Positions 53,208-61,236 of a stretch of DNA of 64,000 nt are shown here, one piece after another (position 1 is the stretch's first letter; each line of letters opens with the position of its first letter). The notes below the pieces were generated by a model. That model had not been told where the DNA came from and ran no database searches. It was given only the letters and a program-made list of their open reading frames with translations. This stretch comes from Dactylosporangium sp040605635 (GTDB lineage Bacteria > Actinomycetota > Actinomycetes > Mycobacteriales > Micromonosporaceae), in NCBI RefSeq assembly GCF_040605635.1, contig NZ_JBEXDG010000023.1:62001-126000 (forward strand), in the 5' to 3' direction. A program made the translations under genes and the position numbers.

Positions 53208-53959
53208 GGCCTGTCGGATACGTCGCGAAGTATGTGCTCGGCCTCGCCGACGACGCGCTGATCACCGCGCAGCGCCTCGGCGAGTGGTGCTCGCGCGCGC
53301 CGGAGATGGAAGAGGACATCGCGCTGGCCAACATCGCCCTCGACCAGCTCGGCGTGGCCAGGATGCTGCTCAGCTACGCCGGCGAGCTCCAGGGCCAGGG
53401 CCGCACCGAGGACGACCTGGCATACCTGCGCTCCGAGCACGAGTTCCGCAATGTGCGACTGGTGGAGCTCGACAACGGGGACTTCGCGGTCACGATGGCC
53501 AAGCTGCTCTTCCTGTCGGTCTACCAGCGGCTGCTCTACGACCGCTCGATCGGCGTCGGCGACGAGCGGATCGCCGCGGTGGCCGCCAAGGCGCGGAAGG
53601 AGTCGGCGTACCACGTCGATCACAGCTCGCGATGGGTCGTCCGGCTCGGCGACGGCACCGACGAGTCCCACAGCCGGATGCAGGCCGCCGTCGACCACAT
53701 GTGGCCCTACACGCATCAGCTCTTCGCGATGGACCCTGACGTGCGCGCGCTCGACGTGGCCGGCGTCGTCATCGACCCGTCGACGCTGCGCGCGGCGTGG
53801 CTGGAGACGATCGACGCGGTCCTGGCCGAGGCGACGCTGACCAGGCCCGCCTCCGTCGACGAGCCGACCGGGGGCCGGTCCGTGCACACCGAGGCGCTTG
53901 CGACGCTGCTCGCCGACATGCAGGTCCTGCACCGCGCGCACCCGGGGGTCCACTGGTGA
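53204..53959 (+). CDS. paaC: 1,2-phenylacetyl-CoA epoxidase subunit PaaC
   Basis: A 251-residue non-catalytic structural subunit with a ferritin-like four-helix fold that pairs with PaaA. The segments YVLGLADDALITAQRLGEW, IALANIALDQLGVARML and KARKESAYHVDHSSRWV match the family. It is coupled on both sides by ATGA- and GTGA-type overlaps. Confidence 0.95.
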   Translation: MRPVGYVAKYVLGLADDALITAQRLGEWCSRAPEMEEDIALANIALDQLGVARMLLSYAGELQGQGRTEDDLAYLRSEHEFRNVRLVELDNGDFAVTMAKLLFLSVYQRLLYDRSIGVGDERIAAVAAKARKESAYHVDHSSRWVVRLGDGTDESHSRMQAAVDHMWPYTHQLFAMDPDVRALDVAGVVIDPSTLRAAWLETIDAVLAEATLTRPASVDEPTGGRSVHTEALATLLADMQVLHRAHPGVHW

Positions 53960-54405
53960 CGCTGTTCGACGTGGTCGCCGCCGTCAAGGACCCCGAGCTG
54001 CGGGTGCTCAACCTCGCCGAGCTCGGCATCCTGCGTGACGTCGCGGTCGACGGCGACGCCGTCACGGTCACGATCACCCCGACGTATTCGGGCTGCCCCG
54101 CCATGGACATGATCCGCGCCGACATCGAGTCCGCCCTGCACGACGCGGGCGTCGCCGACGTGACCGTGCGCACCGTCCTCGACCCGCCGTGGTCGACCGA
54201 CATGATCAGCGATGAGGGGCGGTCAAAGCTCGCCGCGGCCGGGATCGCACCCCCCGGCCGGGTGCTGCTGCAGATCTCGATGCGCTGCCCGCGGTGCGGG
54301 TCGCCGGCCACCGAGCAGCTGTCCCGGTTCGGCTCGACCGCGTGCAAGTCCCTGTGGCGGTGCACCAGCTGCCTGGAGCCCTTCGACGCGGTGAAGGCGA
54401 TATGA
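53956..54405 (+). CDS. paaD: Phenylacetate-CoA oxygenase assembly protein PaaD
   Basis: A 149-residue protein of the DUF59/MIP18 type, thought to help assemble metal centres of the epoxidase. The N-terminal DUF59 domain has VKDPELRVLNLAELGIL and TPTYSGCPAMDMI. Four C-terminal cysteines in CPRCG and CTSC form a likely zinc site. GTG 53956 overlaps the paaC stop; ATGA joins it to paaE. Confidence 0.95.
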   Translation: MTLFDVVAAVKDPELRVLNLAELGILRDVAVDGDAVTVTITPTYSGCPAMDMIRADIESALHDAGVADVTVRTVLDPPWSTDMISDEGRSKLAAAGIAPPGRVLLQISMRCPRCGSPATEQLSRFGSTACKSLWRCTSCLEPFDAVKAI

Positions 54406-55490
54406 GCAGGCGCCCCACGTTTCACCGGCTGCCGGTGGTGGACGTCGAGCGGCTCACCGACGACTCGGTCGTGGTGACGTTCGACGTTTTGAACACCCTG
54501 CGCGCAGCGTTCGCGTTCCAGGCCGGGCAGCACCTCACCGTGCGGCGCTGGCACGACGGGTCGGAGATCCGCCGGTCGTACTCCATCTGCTCCAGTCCAT
54601 CGAGGCTCGCCGCCGAAGGGGTCCTGCGGGTCGGGATCAGAGCGGTGGCCGGCGGGGCGTTCTCGTCCTTCGCCGTCGCCGACCTCTGCCCCGGCGACGA
54701 GATCGACGTCATGCCGCCGCTGGGCCACTTCACCAGCGCGTTCGAGCCGTCGCGCACCCGGCACTACGCGGCGCTCGTCGCCGGCTCCGGGATCACCCCG
54801 GTCCTGTCGCTGGTCGCGACGGCCCTGGAGGTCGAGGCGGCCAGCCGATTCACCGTCGTCTACGGCAACCGCGCCGCGGGCACCGTGATGTTCGCCGAGG
54901 AGCTCGCCGACCTCAAGGACCGGTATCGGGAGCGGCTGCACGTCGTGCACGTGCTGTCCCGCGAGGCGCAGGAGTCGGCGCTGCTGTCCGGCCGCCTCGA
55001 CGAGCAGCGCATCGGGGCGATCCTCGACACGCTGCTGCCGCCGGACACCGTCGACGAGTGGTTCCTGTGCGGGCCGCACGGCATGGTGCTCGACGCGCGG
55101 GTCGCGCTCAGCGTGCGGGGCGTCACCGATGCCGCTGTGCACACCGAGCTGTTTCATGTGGCTGATGTACCGGCTGCTTCGGTTGCGCTTGCTTCGGCCA
55201 CTGCTGATGTTTCGGGCTCGACGGTCGAAATCATTCTGGATGGGCGCACCTCCACCATCGTGATGGGCCCTGATGAGCGCGTCCTCGACGCCGCGCTCCG
55301 GCAGCGGCCGGAGCTGCCGTATGCGTGCAAGGGCGGCGTCTGCTCCACCTGCCGCGCGAAGATCGTCGTCGGTGAGGTGTCGATGGCGCGCAACTTCGCC
55401 CTGGAGCCAGACGAGGTCGCCGCCGGTTACGTCCTCACCTGCCAGGCGCTGCCGATCACGGACAAGGTCGTGGTGGACTACGACGCATGA
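54402..55490 (+). CDS. paaE: 1,2-phenylacetyl-CoA epoxidase reductase PaaE
   Basis: A 362-residue reductase that passes electrons from NADPH through FAD and a [2Fe-2S] centre to the diiron centre of PaaA. The FAD motif RRSYSICSS is near residue 58, the nucleotide motif GSGITPVLS is near 130, and the plant-type ferredoxin domain has C309, C314, C317 and C347. Last gene of the operon; all five epoxidase genes are present, but no paaK, paaZ or paaG is seen in the window. Confidence 0.95.
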   Translation: MSRRPTFHRLPVVDVERLTDDSVVVTFDVLNTLRAAFAFQAGQHLTVRRWHDGSEIRRSYSICSSPSRLAAEGVLRVGIRAVAGGAFSSFAVADLCPGDEIDVMPPLGHFTSAFEPSRTRHYAALVAGSGITPVLSLVATALEVEAASRFTVVYGNRAAGTVMFAEELADLKDRYRERLHVVHVLSREAQESALLSGRLDEQRIGAILDTLLPPDTVDEWFLCGPHGMVLDARVALSVRGVTDAAVHTELFHVADVPAASVALASATADVSGSTVEIILDGRTSTIVMGPDERVLDAALRQRPELPYACKGGVCSTCRAKIVVGEVSMARNFALEPDEVAAGYVLTCQALPITDKVVVDYDA

Positions 55491-55536
55491 GACCGGAGCT
55501 CGGATCTGGTCCAATCCGGTGCGGTGGCTGCTACGA

Positions 55537-56154
55537 ATGAGCGATATGAGACCCGATCACGAGGAGCTGCCGACCCAGCGGCTCGTCGCCGTGCCGGCCC
55601 CGCAGCGGCGCGTCGACGCCGACGAGCTGCTGAGCAAGGTGGCCCGCGGCGACGAGCGGGCCTTCGCCGAGCTCTACGACCTGCTGTCGGCACGTGTGTA
55701 CGGACTGATCCGCCGCGTCCTGCGTGACCCCGCCCAGTCCGAAGAGGTCTGCCAGGAGGTCATGGTCGAGGTGTGGCGCAACGCGGGCCGCTTCGACGGC
55801 GCCCGCGGCTCCGCGACGGCCTGGGTCTTCACGATCGCGCACCGCCGGGCCGTCGACCGTGTCCGGGCCGAGCAGGCCAGCAACGACCGGGCGCAGCGGG
55901 TGGCCGCCCGCAGCGTCGACACCCCGTACGACGACGTGGTCGAGGCGGCGACCGCCCGCATCGAGCAGCAGCAGGTGCGCCGCTGTCTCGACGGCCTCAC
56001 CGACCTGCAGCGCGAGGCGATCACCCTCGCGTATTACAACGGCAACAGCTACCGCGAAGTCGCCGACCTGCTCGGCGCCGCTCTGCCGACCATCAAGACA
56101 CGCATGCGCGACGGGCTGATCCGCATGCGGGACTGCTTGGGGGTGGCGTTCTGA
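55537..56154 (+). CDS. sigK: SigK-type ECF RNA polymerase sigma factor
   Basis: A 205-residue ECF sigma factor. Region 2 covers about 37-105 (FAELYDLLSARVYGLIRRVL, EEVCQEVMVEVWR, ATAWVFTIAHRRAVDRVR) and region 4 about 140-200 (LTDLQREAITLAYYNGNSY, GAALPTIKTRMRDG). It resembles SigK. It is followed by an RskA-type gene with a one-base TGATG overlap. The start is ATG 55537 or 55546. It begins 46 bases after paaE, so some read-through is possible. Confidence 0.88.
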   Translation: MSDMRPDHEELPTQRLVAVPAPQRRVDADELLSKVARGDERAFAELYDLLSARVYGLIRRVLRDPAQSEEVCQEVMVEVWRNAGRFDGARGSATAWVFTIAHRRAVDRVRAEQASNDRAQRVAARSVDTPYDDVVEAATARIEQQQVRRCLDGLTDLQREAITLAYYNGNSYREVADLLGAALPTIKTRMRDGLIRMRDCLGVAF

Positions 56155-56855
56155 TGGCCGAGACGGTGGACATCCACGCGCTGGCGGGCGCCTATGCGCT
56201 CGACGCGGTGGACGATCTGGAGCGGGCCGCGTTCGACCGGCATCTGCGGGAGTGCGGGGCGTGCGCGGTCGAGGTGGCCGAGCTGCGGGAGACCGCGTCG
56301 TGGCTGACGCATGCCGTCGCCGAGGCGCCCCCTCCGCGGCTGCGGGAGTCGGTCCTGGCGGAGATCGGCCGCACGGCACAGGAGCGACCTCGCCGGAGTG
56401 CCGCCGGAGCGGGGCGGTCTGGGCGATCGCGCCTGGTGCGGTGGACGGTCGGCGCGGTGGCCGCCGCGGTGCTCGCCGCCGGCGTCGGAGTCGGCACCTG
56501 GACGGTCGCGCAGCACGGCGTACAGCAGGAGAACGCGCGGATCGACGCGGTCCTCGCCGCGCCGGACGCCCGCCTGGTCTCCTCCGAGATGGCGGGCGGC
56601 CGGGTGACGCTGATCGTGTCGCCGTCGCGCAACGCGGCGGTGGCCGTGCTGGACGGCCTGGCCGATCCTGGCGCTGACAAGGACTATCAGCTGTGGATGA
56701 TCGGCGGCGCCGGTCCTCAGCCTGTGGGTGTCATTCCGGGTGGGTCCGGGCGGCAGTACATCACTTCTGTCGCGCCGACCTTTGCCGTCACCAGGGAACC
56801 CGCCGGCGGCTCCGCGACGCCGTCTTTGGACGTTGTCGGAGCGATCACGCTGTGA
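56154..56855 (+). CDS. rskA: RskA-type zinc-binding anti-sigma factor
   Basis: A 233-residue single-pass membrane anti-sigma factor. The cytoplasmic zinc-binding anti-sigma motif HLRECGAC (H-X3-C-X2-C) is near 33-41. A hydrophobic segment lies at about 100-120. The outside domain has the anti-sigma-K fold (YQLWMIGGAGPQPVGVI). It should hold the upstream sigma factor at the membrane until proteolysis. Its last 11 bases overlap the convergent reductase gene. Confidence 0.9.
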   Translation: MAETVDIHALAGAYALDAVDDLERAAFDRHLRECGACAVEVAELRETASWLTHAVAEAPPPRLRESVLAEIGRTAQERPRRSAAGAGRSGRSRLVRWTVGAVAAAVLAAGVGVGTWTVAQHGVQQENARIDAVLAAPDARLVSSEMAGGRVTLIVSPSRNAAVAVLDGLADPGADKDYQLWMIGGAGPQPVGVIPGGSGRQYITSVAPTFAVTREPAGGSATPSLDVVGAITL

Positions 56856-57801
56856 GGGCGGCCTCGATCGCGGCCTGATCCTCCTCGGTGGGGACCCAGG
56901 ATCCGGCCGCGACGTTGGCCTTGACCTGCTCGGGGCTGGTGGCGCCGGCGATCACGCTGGCGACCGCCGGCCGCGCGGCCAGGCCACCGATCGCGACGGT
57001 CAGCAGGTCGACGCCGCGTTCCTGGGCGACCGTCTCGAGGCGCTCGATCGTGTCCCACGGTGCGGCGGCGAGGACCTTGTCGAAGCCGTCACGCGCGAGG
57101 CGGGTGCCCTCGGGGGCGGCCTGGCCCTTCTTGTATTTGCCGGTCAGCAGACCGTGGGCGAGCGGGAAGAACGGCAGCAGCCCGACGCCGTAGTGCTCCA
57201 GGGCGGGGACCAGGTCCTTCTCGACGCTGCGCTCCAGCAGGGAGTAGTAGTTCTGGGCGCTGACGAACGGCGTGAGGCCCCTGGTCCGCGCGGTCCACGC
57301 CGCGTCGGCGGTCTGCCAGCCGCTGAAGTTCGAGTGCCCGATATATCTGACTTTTCCGGCTTTAACGGCGTCGTTGAGCGCGTCGAGGGTCTCCTCGATC
57401 GGCGTGTGCGGGTCGGGGGCGTGCAGCTGGTACAGGTCGATGTAGTCCGTGTTCAGCCGTCGCAGCGACGCGTCGACGGCCTTCGCGATGTACCGCCGGC
57501 CGCCCCGTGCGCCCCAGTCGGGCCCGTTCGCGCCGCGCGCGTCCATGCCGAACTTCGTGGCGACGACGACCTCGTCCCGCCGCTTGCCGAGGGCGGCGCC
57601 GAGCGCCTCCTCGGACGCGCCCGGGGTCGCGCCGTACACGTCGGCGGTGTCGAACAGGGTGACGCCGTGGTCGATCGCGGCGTGGACGACGCCCGCCGCG
57701 CGGTCCGCGCCGATGCGGCCGCCGAAGTTGTTGCAGCCGATGCCGACCACGGAGACGGTGAGCCCGGAGGAGCCGAGGCGTCGATAGCGCATGTCAGTCA
57801 C
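56845..57801 (-). CDS. Aldo/keto reductase
   Basis: A 318-residue NADPH-dependent (alpha/beta)8-barrel reductase. The catalytic tetrad is visible: aspartate and tyrosine in FDTADVYGAT, lysine in VATKFGMD and histidine in YQLHAPDPHT. The substrate is unknown. ATG 57801 or 57792 starts it. It is divergent from mqnC by 71 bases. Confidence 0.93.
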   Translation of the reverse strand: MTDMRYRRLGSSGLTVSVVGIGCNNFGGRIGADRAAGVVHAAIDHGVTLFDTADVYGATPGASEEALGAALGKRRDEVVVATKFGMDARGANGPDWGARGGRRYIAKAVDASLRRLNTDYIDLYQLHAPDPHTPIEETLDALNDAVKAGKVRYIGHSNFSGWQTADAAWTARTRGLTPFVSAQNYYSLLERSVEKDLVPALEHYGVGLLPFFPLAHGLLTGKYKKGQAAPEGTRLARDGFDKVLAAAPWDTIERLETVAQERGVDLLTVAIGGLAARPAVASVIAGATSPEQVKANVAAGSWVPTEEDQAAIEAALTA

Positions 57802-57872
57802 TTGGTGATCCTAGGCACGCGAGGTTGCGGGGGCCTGCCGTCCGCCAGGTGAACCCACGTAGTCTCGAAGCT

Positions 57873-59111
57873 GTGACGGAGACTCCGGTGATCAGCGACA
57901 TCCTGCAGCGTGCGGCCGACGGCGGGCGGATCAGCGCGGAAGAGGCGCTGCTGCTCTACACCGACGCCCCGTTCCACCCGCTCGGCGAGGCGGCCGACAC
58001 CGTGCGCCGCCGCCGCTACCCGGACAACGTCGTCACGTATCTCATCGACCGCAACATCAACTACACCAACGTCTGCGTGACGGCGTGCAAGTTCTGCGCC
58101 TTCTACCGGGCGCCCAAGCACTCCGAGGGCTGGACCCACGGCACCGAGGAGATCCTGCACCGCTGCCAGGAGGCCGTCGACCTCGGCGCGACCCAGGTCA
58201 TGCTGCAGGGCGGCCATCACCCGGAGTATGGCGTCGAGTATTACGAGGAGCTCTTCTCCGCCGTCAGCCAGGCGTTCCCCTCGCTGGTCATCCACTCGAT
58301 CGGGCCGTCCGAGGTCCTGCACATGGCCAAGGTCTCCGGCGTCTCGATCGAGGACGCGATCCTGCGGATCAAGGCCGCCGGCCTCGCCTCCATCGCCGGT
58401 GCCGGCGCCGAGATGCTGCCCGAGCGCCCCCGCAAGGCCATCGCCCCGCTCAAGGAGTCCGGCGAGCGCTGGCTGGAGGTCATGACCCAGGCCCACCGCC
58501 TCGGCGTCTCCTCCACCGCCACGATGATGATGGGCACCGGCGAGACCAACGCCGAGCGCATCGAGCACCTGCGCATGATCCGCGACGTCCAGGACAAGGC
58601 CGTCGCCAACGGCTATACCGCCGAGGCGGATCTCGCCGGGTCCGTCGGCGGCTTCCGGTCGTTCATCCCTTGGACGTATCAGGCGGAGAACAATCACCTG
58701 AAGGGCCGCACGCAGGCGACCAGCCTCGAATATCTGCGGATCGTCGCGGTCGCGCGGCTGTTCTTCGACAACATCCCGCACCTGCAGTCCTCGTGGCTGA
58801 CCACCGGCAAGGACGTCGGCCAGGTGTCGCTGCACATCGGCGTCGACGACCTCGGCTCGATCATGCTGGAGGAGAACGTCATCTCCTCCGCCGGCGCCCG
58901 CCACCGCTCCCGCCTCACCGAGCTGGTCCAGATGATCCGCGACGCGGACCGCATCCCGGCGCAGCGCGACACGCAGTATCGCCACCTCCAGGTCCACTGG
59001 ACCCCCGCCGACGACCCCACGGATGACCGCGTGCAGTCACACTTCTCCTCGATCGCCATCCCCGGCGGCGGCGCAGGCCGCTCCATCCCGCTGACCCCGG
59101 TGTCGTCATGA
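57873..59111 (+). CDS. mqnC: Cyclic dehypoxanthinylfutalosine synthase MqnC (radical SAM)
   Basis: A 412-residue radical SAM enzyme that cyclises dehypoxanthinylfutalosine. Cluster cysteines are C68, C72 and C75 in CVTACKFCAF. LQGGHHPEYGVEYYEELF, AGAGAEMLPERPR and MMMGTGETNAERI are MqnC signatures, distinct from the MqnE at 16790. GTG 57873 was chosen; 16 upstream residues in frame lack similarity. The stop overlaps menG by four bases. Confidence 0.96.
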   Translation: MTETPVISDILQRAADGGRISAEEALLLYTDAPFHPLGEAADTVRRRRYPDNVVTYLIDRNINYTNVCVTACKFCAFYRAPKHSEGWTHGTEEILHRCQEAVDLGATQVMLQGGHHPEYGVEYYEELFSAVSQAFPSLVIHSIGPSEVLHMAKVSGVSIEDAILRIKAAGLASIAGAGAEMLPERPRKAIAPLKESGERWLEVMTQAHRLGVSSTATMMMGTGETNAERIEHLRMIRDVQDKAVANGYTAEADLAGSVGGFRSFIPWTYQAENNHLKGRTQATSLEYLRIVAVARLFFDNIPHLQSSWLTTGKDVGQVSLHIGVDDLGSIMLEENVISSAGARHRSRLTELVQMIRDADRIPAQRDTQYRHLQVHWTPADDPTDDRVQSHFSSIAIPGGGAGRSIPLTPVSS

Positions 59112-59800
59112 GCCGCGCGTCGCTGGACAAGGAGCCGCACGAGGTCGCCGCCATGTTCGACGGCGTCGCCAAGCGCTACGACCTCACCAACACGGTCATC
59201 TCGGGCGGCCAGGACCGCATCTGGCGCCGCGAGACCCGCCTCGCCCTCGGCCTCAAGCCCGGCGAACGCGTCCTCGACCTCGGCGCCGGCACCGGCGTCT
59301 CCACCGAGGAGCTCGCCAAGTCCGGCGCCCAGGCTGTCGGCCTCGACATCTCCATCGGCATGCTCCAGGCCGGTCACGCCAAGCGCCCCGCTGTGCCGCT
59401 GATTGCCGGCGACGCCCTCGCTCTCCCCTTCGCCGACGAGACCTTCGACGCGATCACCATCTCCTTCGCCCTGCGCAACATCGTCGACACCGACGCCGCG
59501 CTGCGTGAGATGGCCCGCGTGACGAAGCCCGGCGGCCGCCTGGTCATCTGTGAGTTCAGCCACCCGACCTGGCGCCCCTTCCGCGGCGCCTACCTCGGCT
59601 ACCTCGTCAAGGCCATCCCCCAGGTGGCCAAGCGCGTCTCCAGCAACCCGGACGCCTACGTCTACCTCGCCGAATCCATCCGCGCCTGGCCCGACCAGGA
59701 ATCCCTCGCCGCCCGCATCACCACCAACGGCTGGCGCAAGGTCGCCTGGCGCAACCTCACCGGCGGCGTCGTAGCCCTCCACCGAGGCTTCCGCATCTAG
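59108..59800 (+). CDS. menG: Demethylmenaquinone methyltransferase
   Basis: A 230-residue SAM-dependent methyltransferase (UbiE/MenG) for the last ring step of menaquinone synthesis. The SAM motif VLDLGAGTGVSTEELA, the LPFADETFDAITISFALRN segment and VICEFSHPTWRPFRGAYLGY are family signatures. The ATGA overlap with mqnC couples both menaquinone genes. The 3' end sequence recurs downstream as a degenerate repeat. Confidence 0.95.
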   Translation: MSRASLDKEPHEVAAMFDGVAKRYDLTNTVISGGQDRIWRRETRLALGLKPGERVLDLGAGTGVSTEELAKSGAQAVGLDISIGMLQAGHAKRPAVPLIAGDALALPFADETFDAITISFALRNIVDTDAALREMARVTKPGGRLVICEFSHPTWRPFRGAYLGYLVKAIPQVAKRVSSNPDAYVYLAESIRAWPDQESLAARITTNGWRKVAWRNLTGGVVALHRGFRI

Positions 59801-60075
59801 CCAAGCGCGCCGGCCTGCGTGCGAGGCTTCCGCGTCCGGCTCGCCTTTGTGTGAGGCGTCCCGCGTCTGGCCAAGCGCGCCGGCCTGCGTGCGAGGCTGC
59901 CCGGCTGCGGCGACCGCTCCTGGCTGCGGCGACCGGCGCGTGGGCCCAGCCCGCCTGCCGGGCCCGCACGTGGCGACAGTCACCTGCGGCGGCGGCAGGG
60001 CGGCCGGGCGGGGTTTCCGGTGGAGCAGCGCACGCCAGGCAGGACGACGCACAAGCGGCAGTGGCGGCATGGTGG
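59801..60075. repeat. Intergenic direct repeats after menG
   Basis: A 28-base segment (CCAAGCGCGCCGGCCTGCGT plus GCGAGGCT) occurs at 59801-59828 and identically at 59871-59898. Just before each copy and once in between lies a variant of GAGGCTTCCGCATCTAG, the last codons of menG. So the end of menG and its flank have been duplicated. No gene is supported in this stretch. Confidence 0.8.
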
Positions 60076-60975
60076 TCACCAGCGGACCGGGGTCAGCCGG
60101 TCCAGGTGCTGGCGCAGCTCCGCCACCAGGTCCGACGGCCGGGTCGTCAGGTCACTCCAGGAGTAGTTGACGACCGTCCAGCCCGCCGCGGCCAGCCTGG
60201 TGTGCCGCTCCCGCAACGGTGCGGGCTCCAGCTCGTCGATGCCCAGCTCGATCACCAGCTTGGCCTCGGGGAAGACCAGGTCGCCCAGGCCGATCAGCCC
60301 CCAGCGGTCGCTGATCGGCTCGTGGGGTGACCAGCCCCAGATCCCGGCCCGCTGCAGCAGCTTGCCCGCGAGCTTCTGGGCCGAGGTGCGGTTGCCCAGG
60401 GCGACCACCCGGATCAGCCGGACCAGCCGCGGGGTCCCGTGCCTGCCGGTCGCGTCGCGGATGCGGGTCGCCAGGTCTGGCATGGTCGTCCAGCACTCCT
60501 GTAGGGCGGTGGCGAGCAAAGCGGACGCCGCGCCGTCGGGCAGGACGCGGGCGCAGTCGTAGACCGTGCGGGACGGGGTGGTGCTGCGCAGGCCGTCCAC
60601 GACGCAGACGTCGGTCTCCAGCACCTCCTGCTGCAGAACGTGCACGTGGCGCAGGCGTGGACGCCGGGAGAGGAATGCCACGAAGGTCTCGCTGCTCGGC
60701 ACGTCCCAGCCGTGCCAGCGAGCGGCGGAAGGGCCGGCGAGCACGGCGCCGGGGAGGGCGAGCTGGGCGGCGACGTCGCGCAGGCGTGGGGTGACCGGGA
60801 GCCCGCGGTCGGCGAACACGTCGCGAACGACAGCTGTCCAATCGCCGGCCTGCAGTTTGGTCCTGATCCGCGGATTTGTATAACCGCAGCTCAAGGCCTG
60901 TGTACGAGTAAACAGTCCGCGTTGGTCAGCGGCATATGCGTCGAGCCGGTCACGGTCCGGCTGCCCGGGGTTCAT
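60076..60975 (-). CDS. AbiEi/DUF559-type protein (orphan antitoxin-like with nuclease-fold C-terminus)
   Basis: A 299-residue protein of a family common in actinobacteria, often named type IV toxin-antitoxin AbiEi-domain protein. The N-terminal winged-helix (GLFTRTQALSCGYTNPRIRT) resembles AbiEi. The C-terminal part (LVFPEAKLVIELGIDELEP, AAAGWTVVNYSWSDL) resembles the Vsr/DUF559 restriction-like fold. No partner toxin gene is next to it, so the toxin-antitoxin label is uncertain. Such proteins are usually single-gene units. Confidence 0.8.
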   Translation of the reverse strand: MNPGQPDRDRLDAYAADQRGLFTRTQALSCGYTNPRIRTKLQAGDWTAVVRDVFADRGLPVTPRLRDVAAQLALPGAVLAGPSAARWHGWDVPSSETFVAFLSRRPRLRHVHVLQQEVLETDVCVVDGLRSTTPSRTVYDCARVLPDGAASALLATALQECWTTMPDLATRIRDATGRHGTPRLVRLIRVVALGNRTSAQKLAGKLLQRAGIWGWSPHEPISDRWGLIGLGDLVFPEAKLVIELGIDELEPAPLRERHTRLAAAGWTVVNYSWSDLTTRPSDLVAELRQHLDRLTPVRW

Positions 60976-61236
60976 GATGACCGAGGATCGTCACACGCCG
61001 ACCCACTGTCGACGCGCAACAATTTTCTGTGGATAACCCACGGCCATGATCACGATTAGCCAAGTGTCGAACTGGACCGTCCACTGCCCTGTCGTCCCAT
61101 TTGCGGATCTAGGTGACCGCTCGGGTGAAAACTTAGGGTCGCCTAACCGACAGACGGCCTTGTCACGGTTCTAGACTCCCAACAGAGTGACTTTGTGAAG
61201 ACTTTCACGAGCCTGAAGGGGCGGGAGGTGACGGCT
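60976..61236. promoter_or_regulatory. Promoter region of the menaquinone reductase gene
   Basis: The 261-base divergent gap carries TTAGG-GTCG-CCTAA (61133-61146), an inverted repeat resembling part of an actinobacterial iron box but with shorter spacing. CCGACA (61147) and TAGACT (61172) may be -35 and -10 elements with a 19-base spacer. I see no RNA gene. Confidence 0.35.

Noticed and set aside
61133..61146. Iron-box (IdeR/DmdR) operator before the menaquinone reductase gene
   Set aside because: TTAGG and CCTAA are present, but separated by four bases where the usual site has nine. Kept only as a weak regulatory note.
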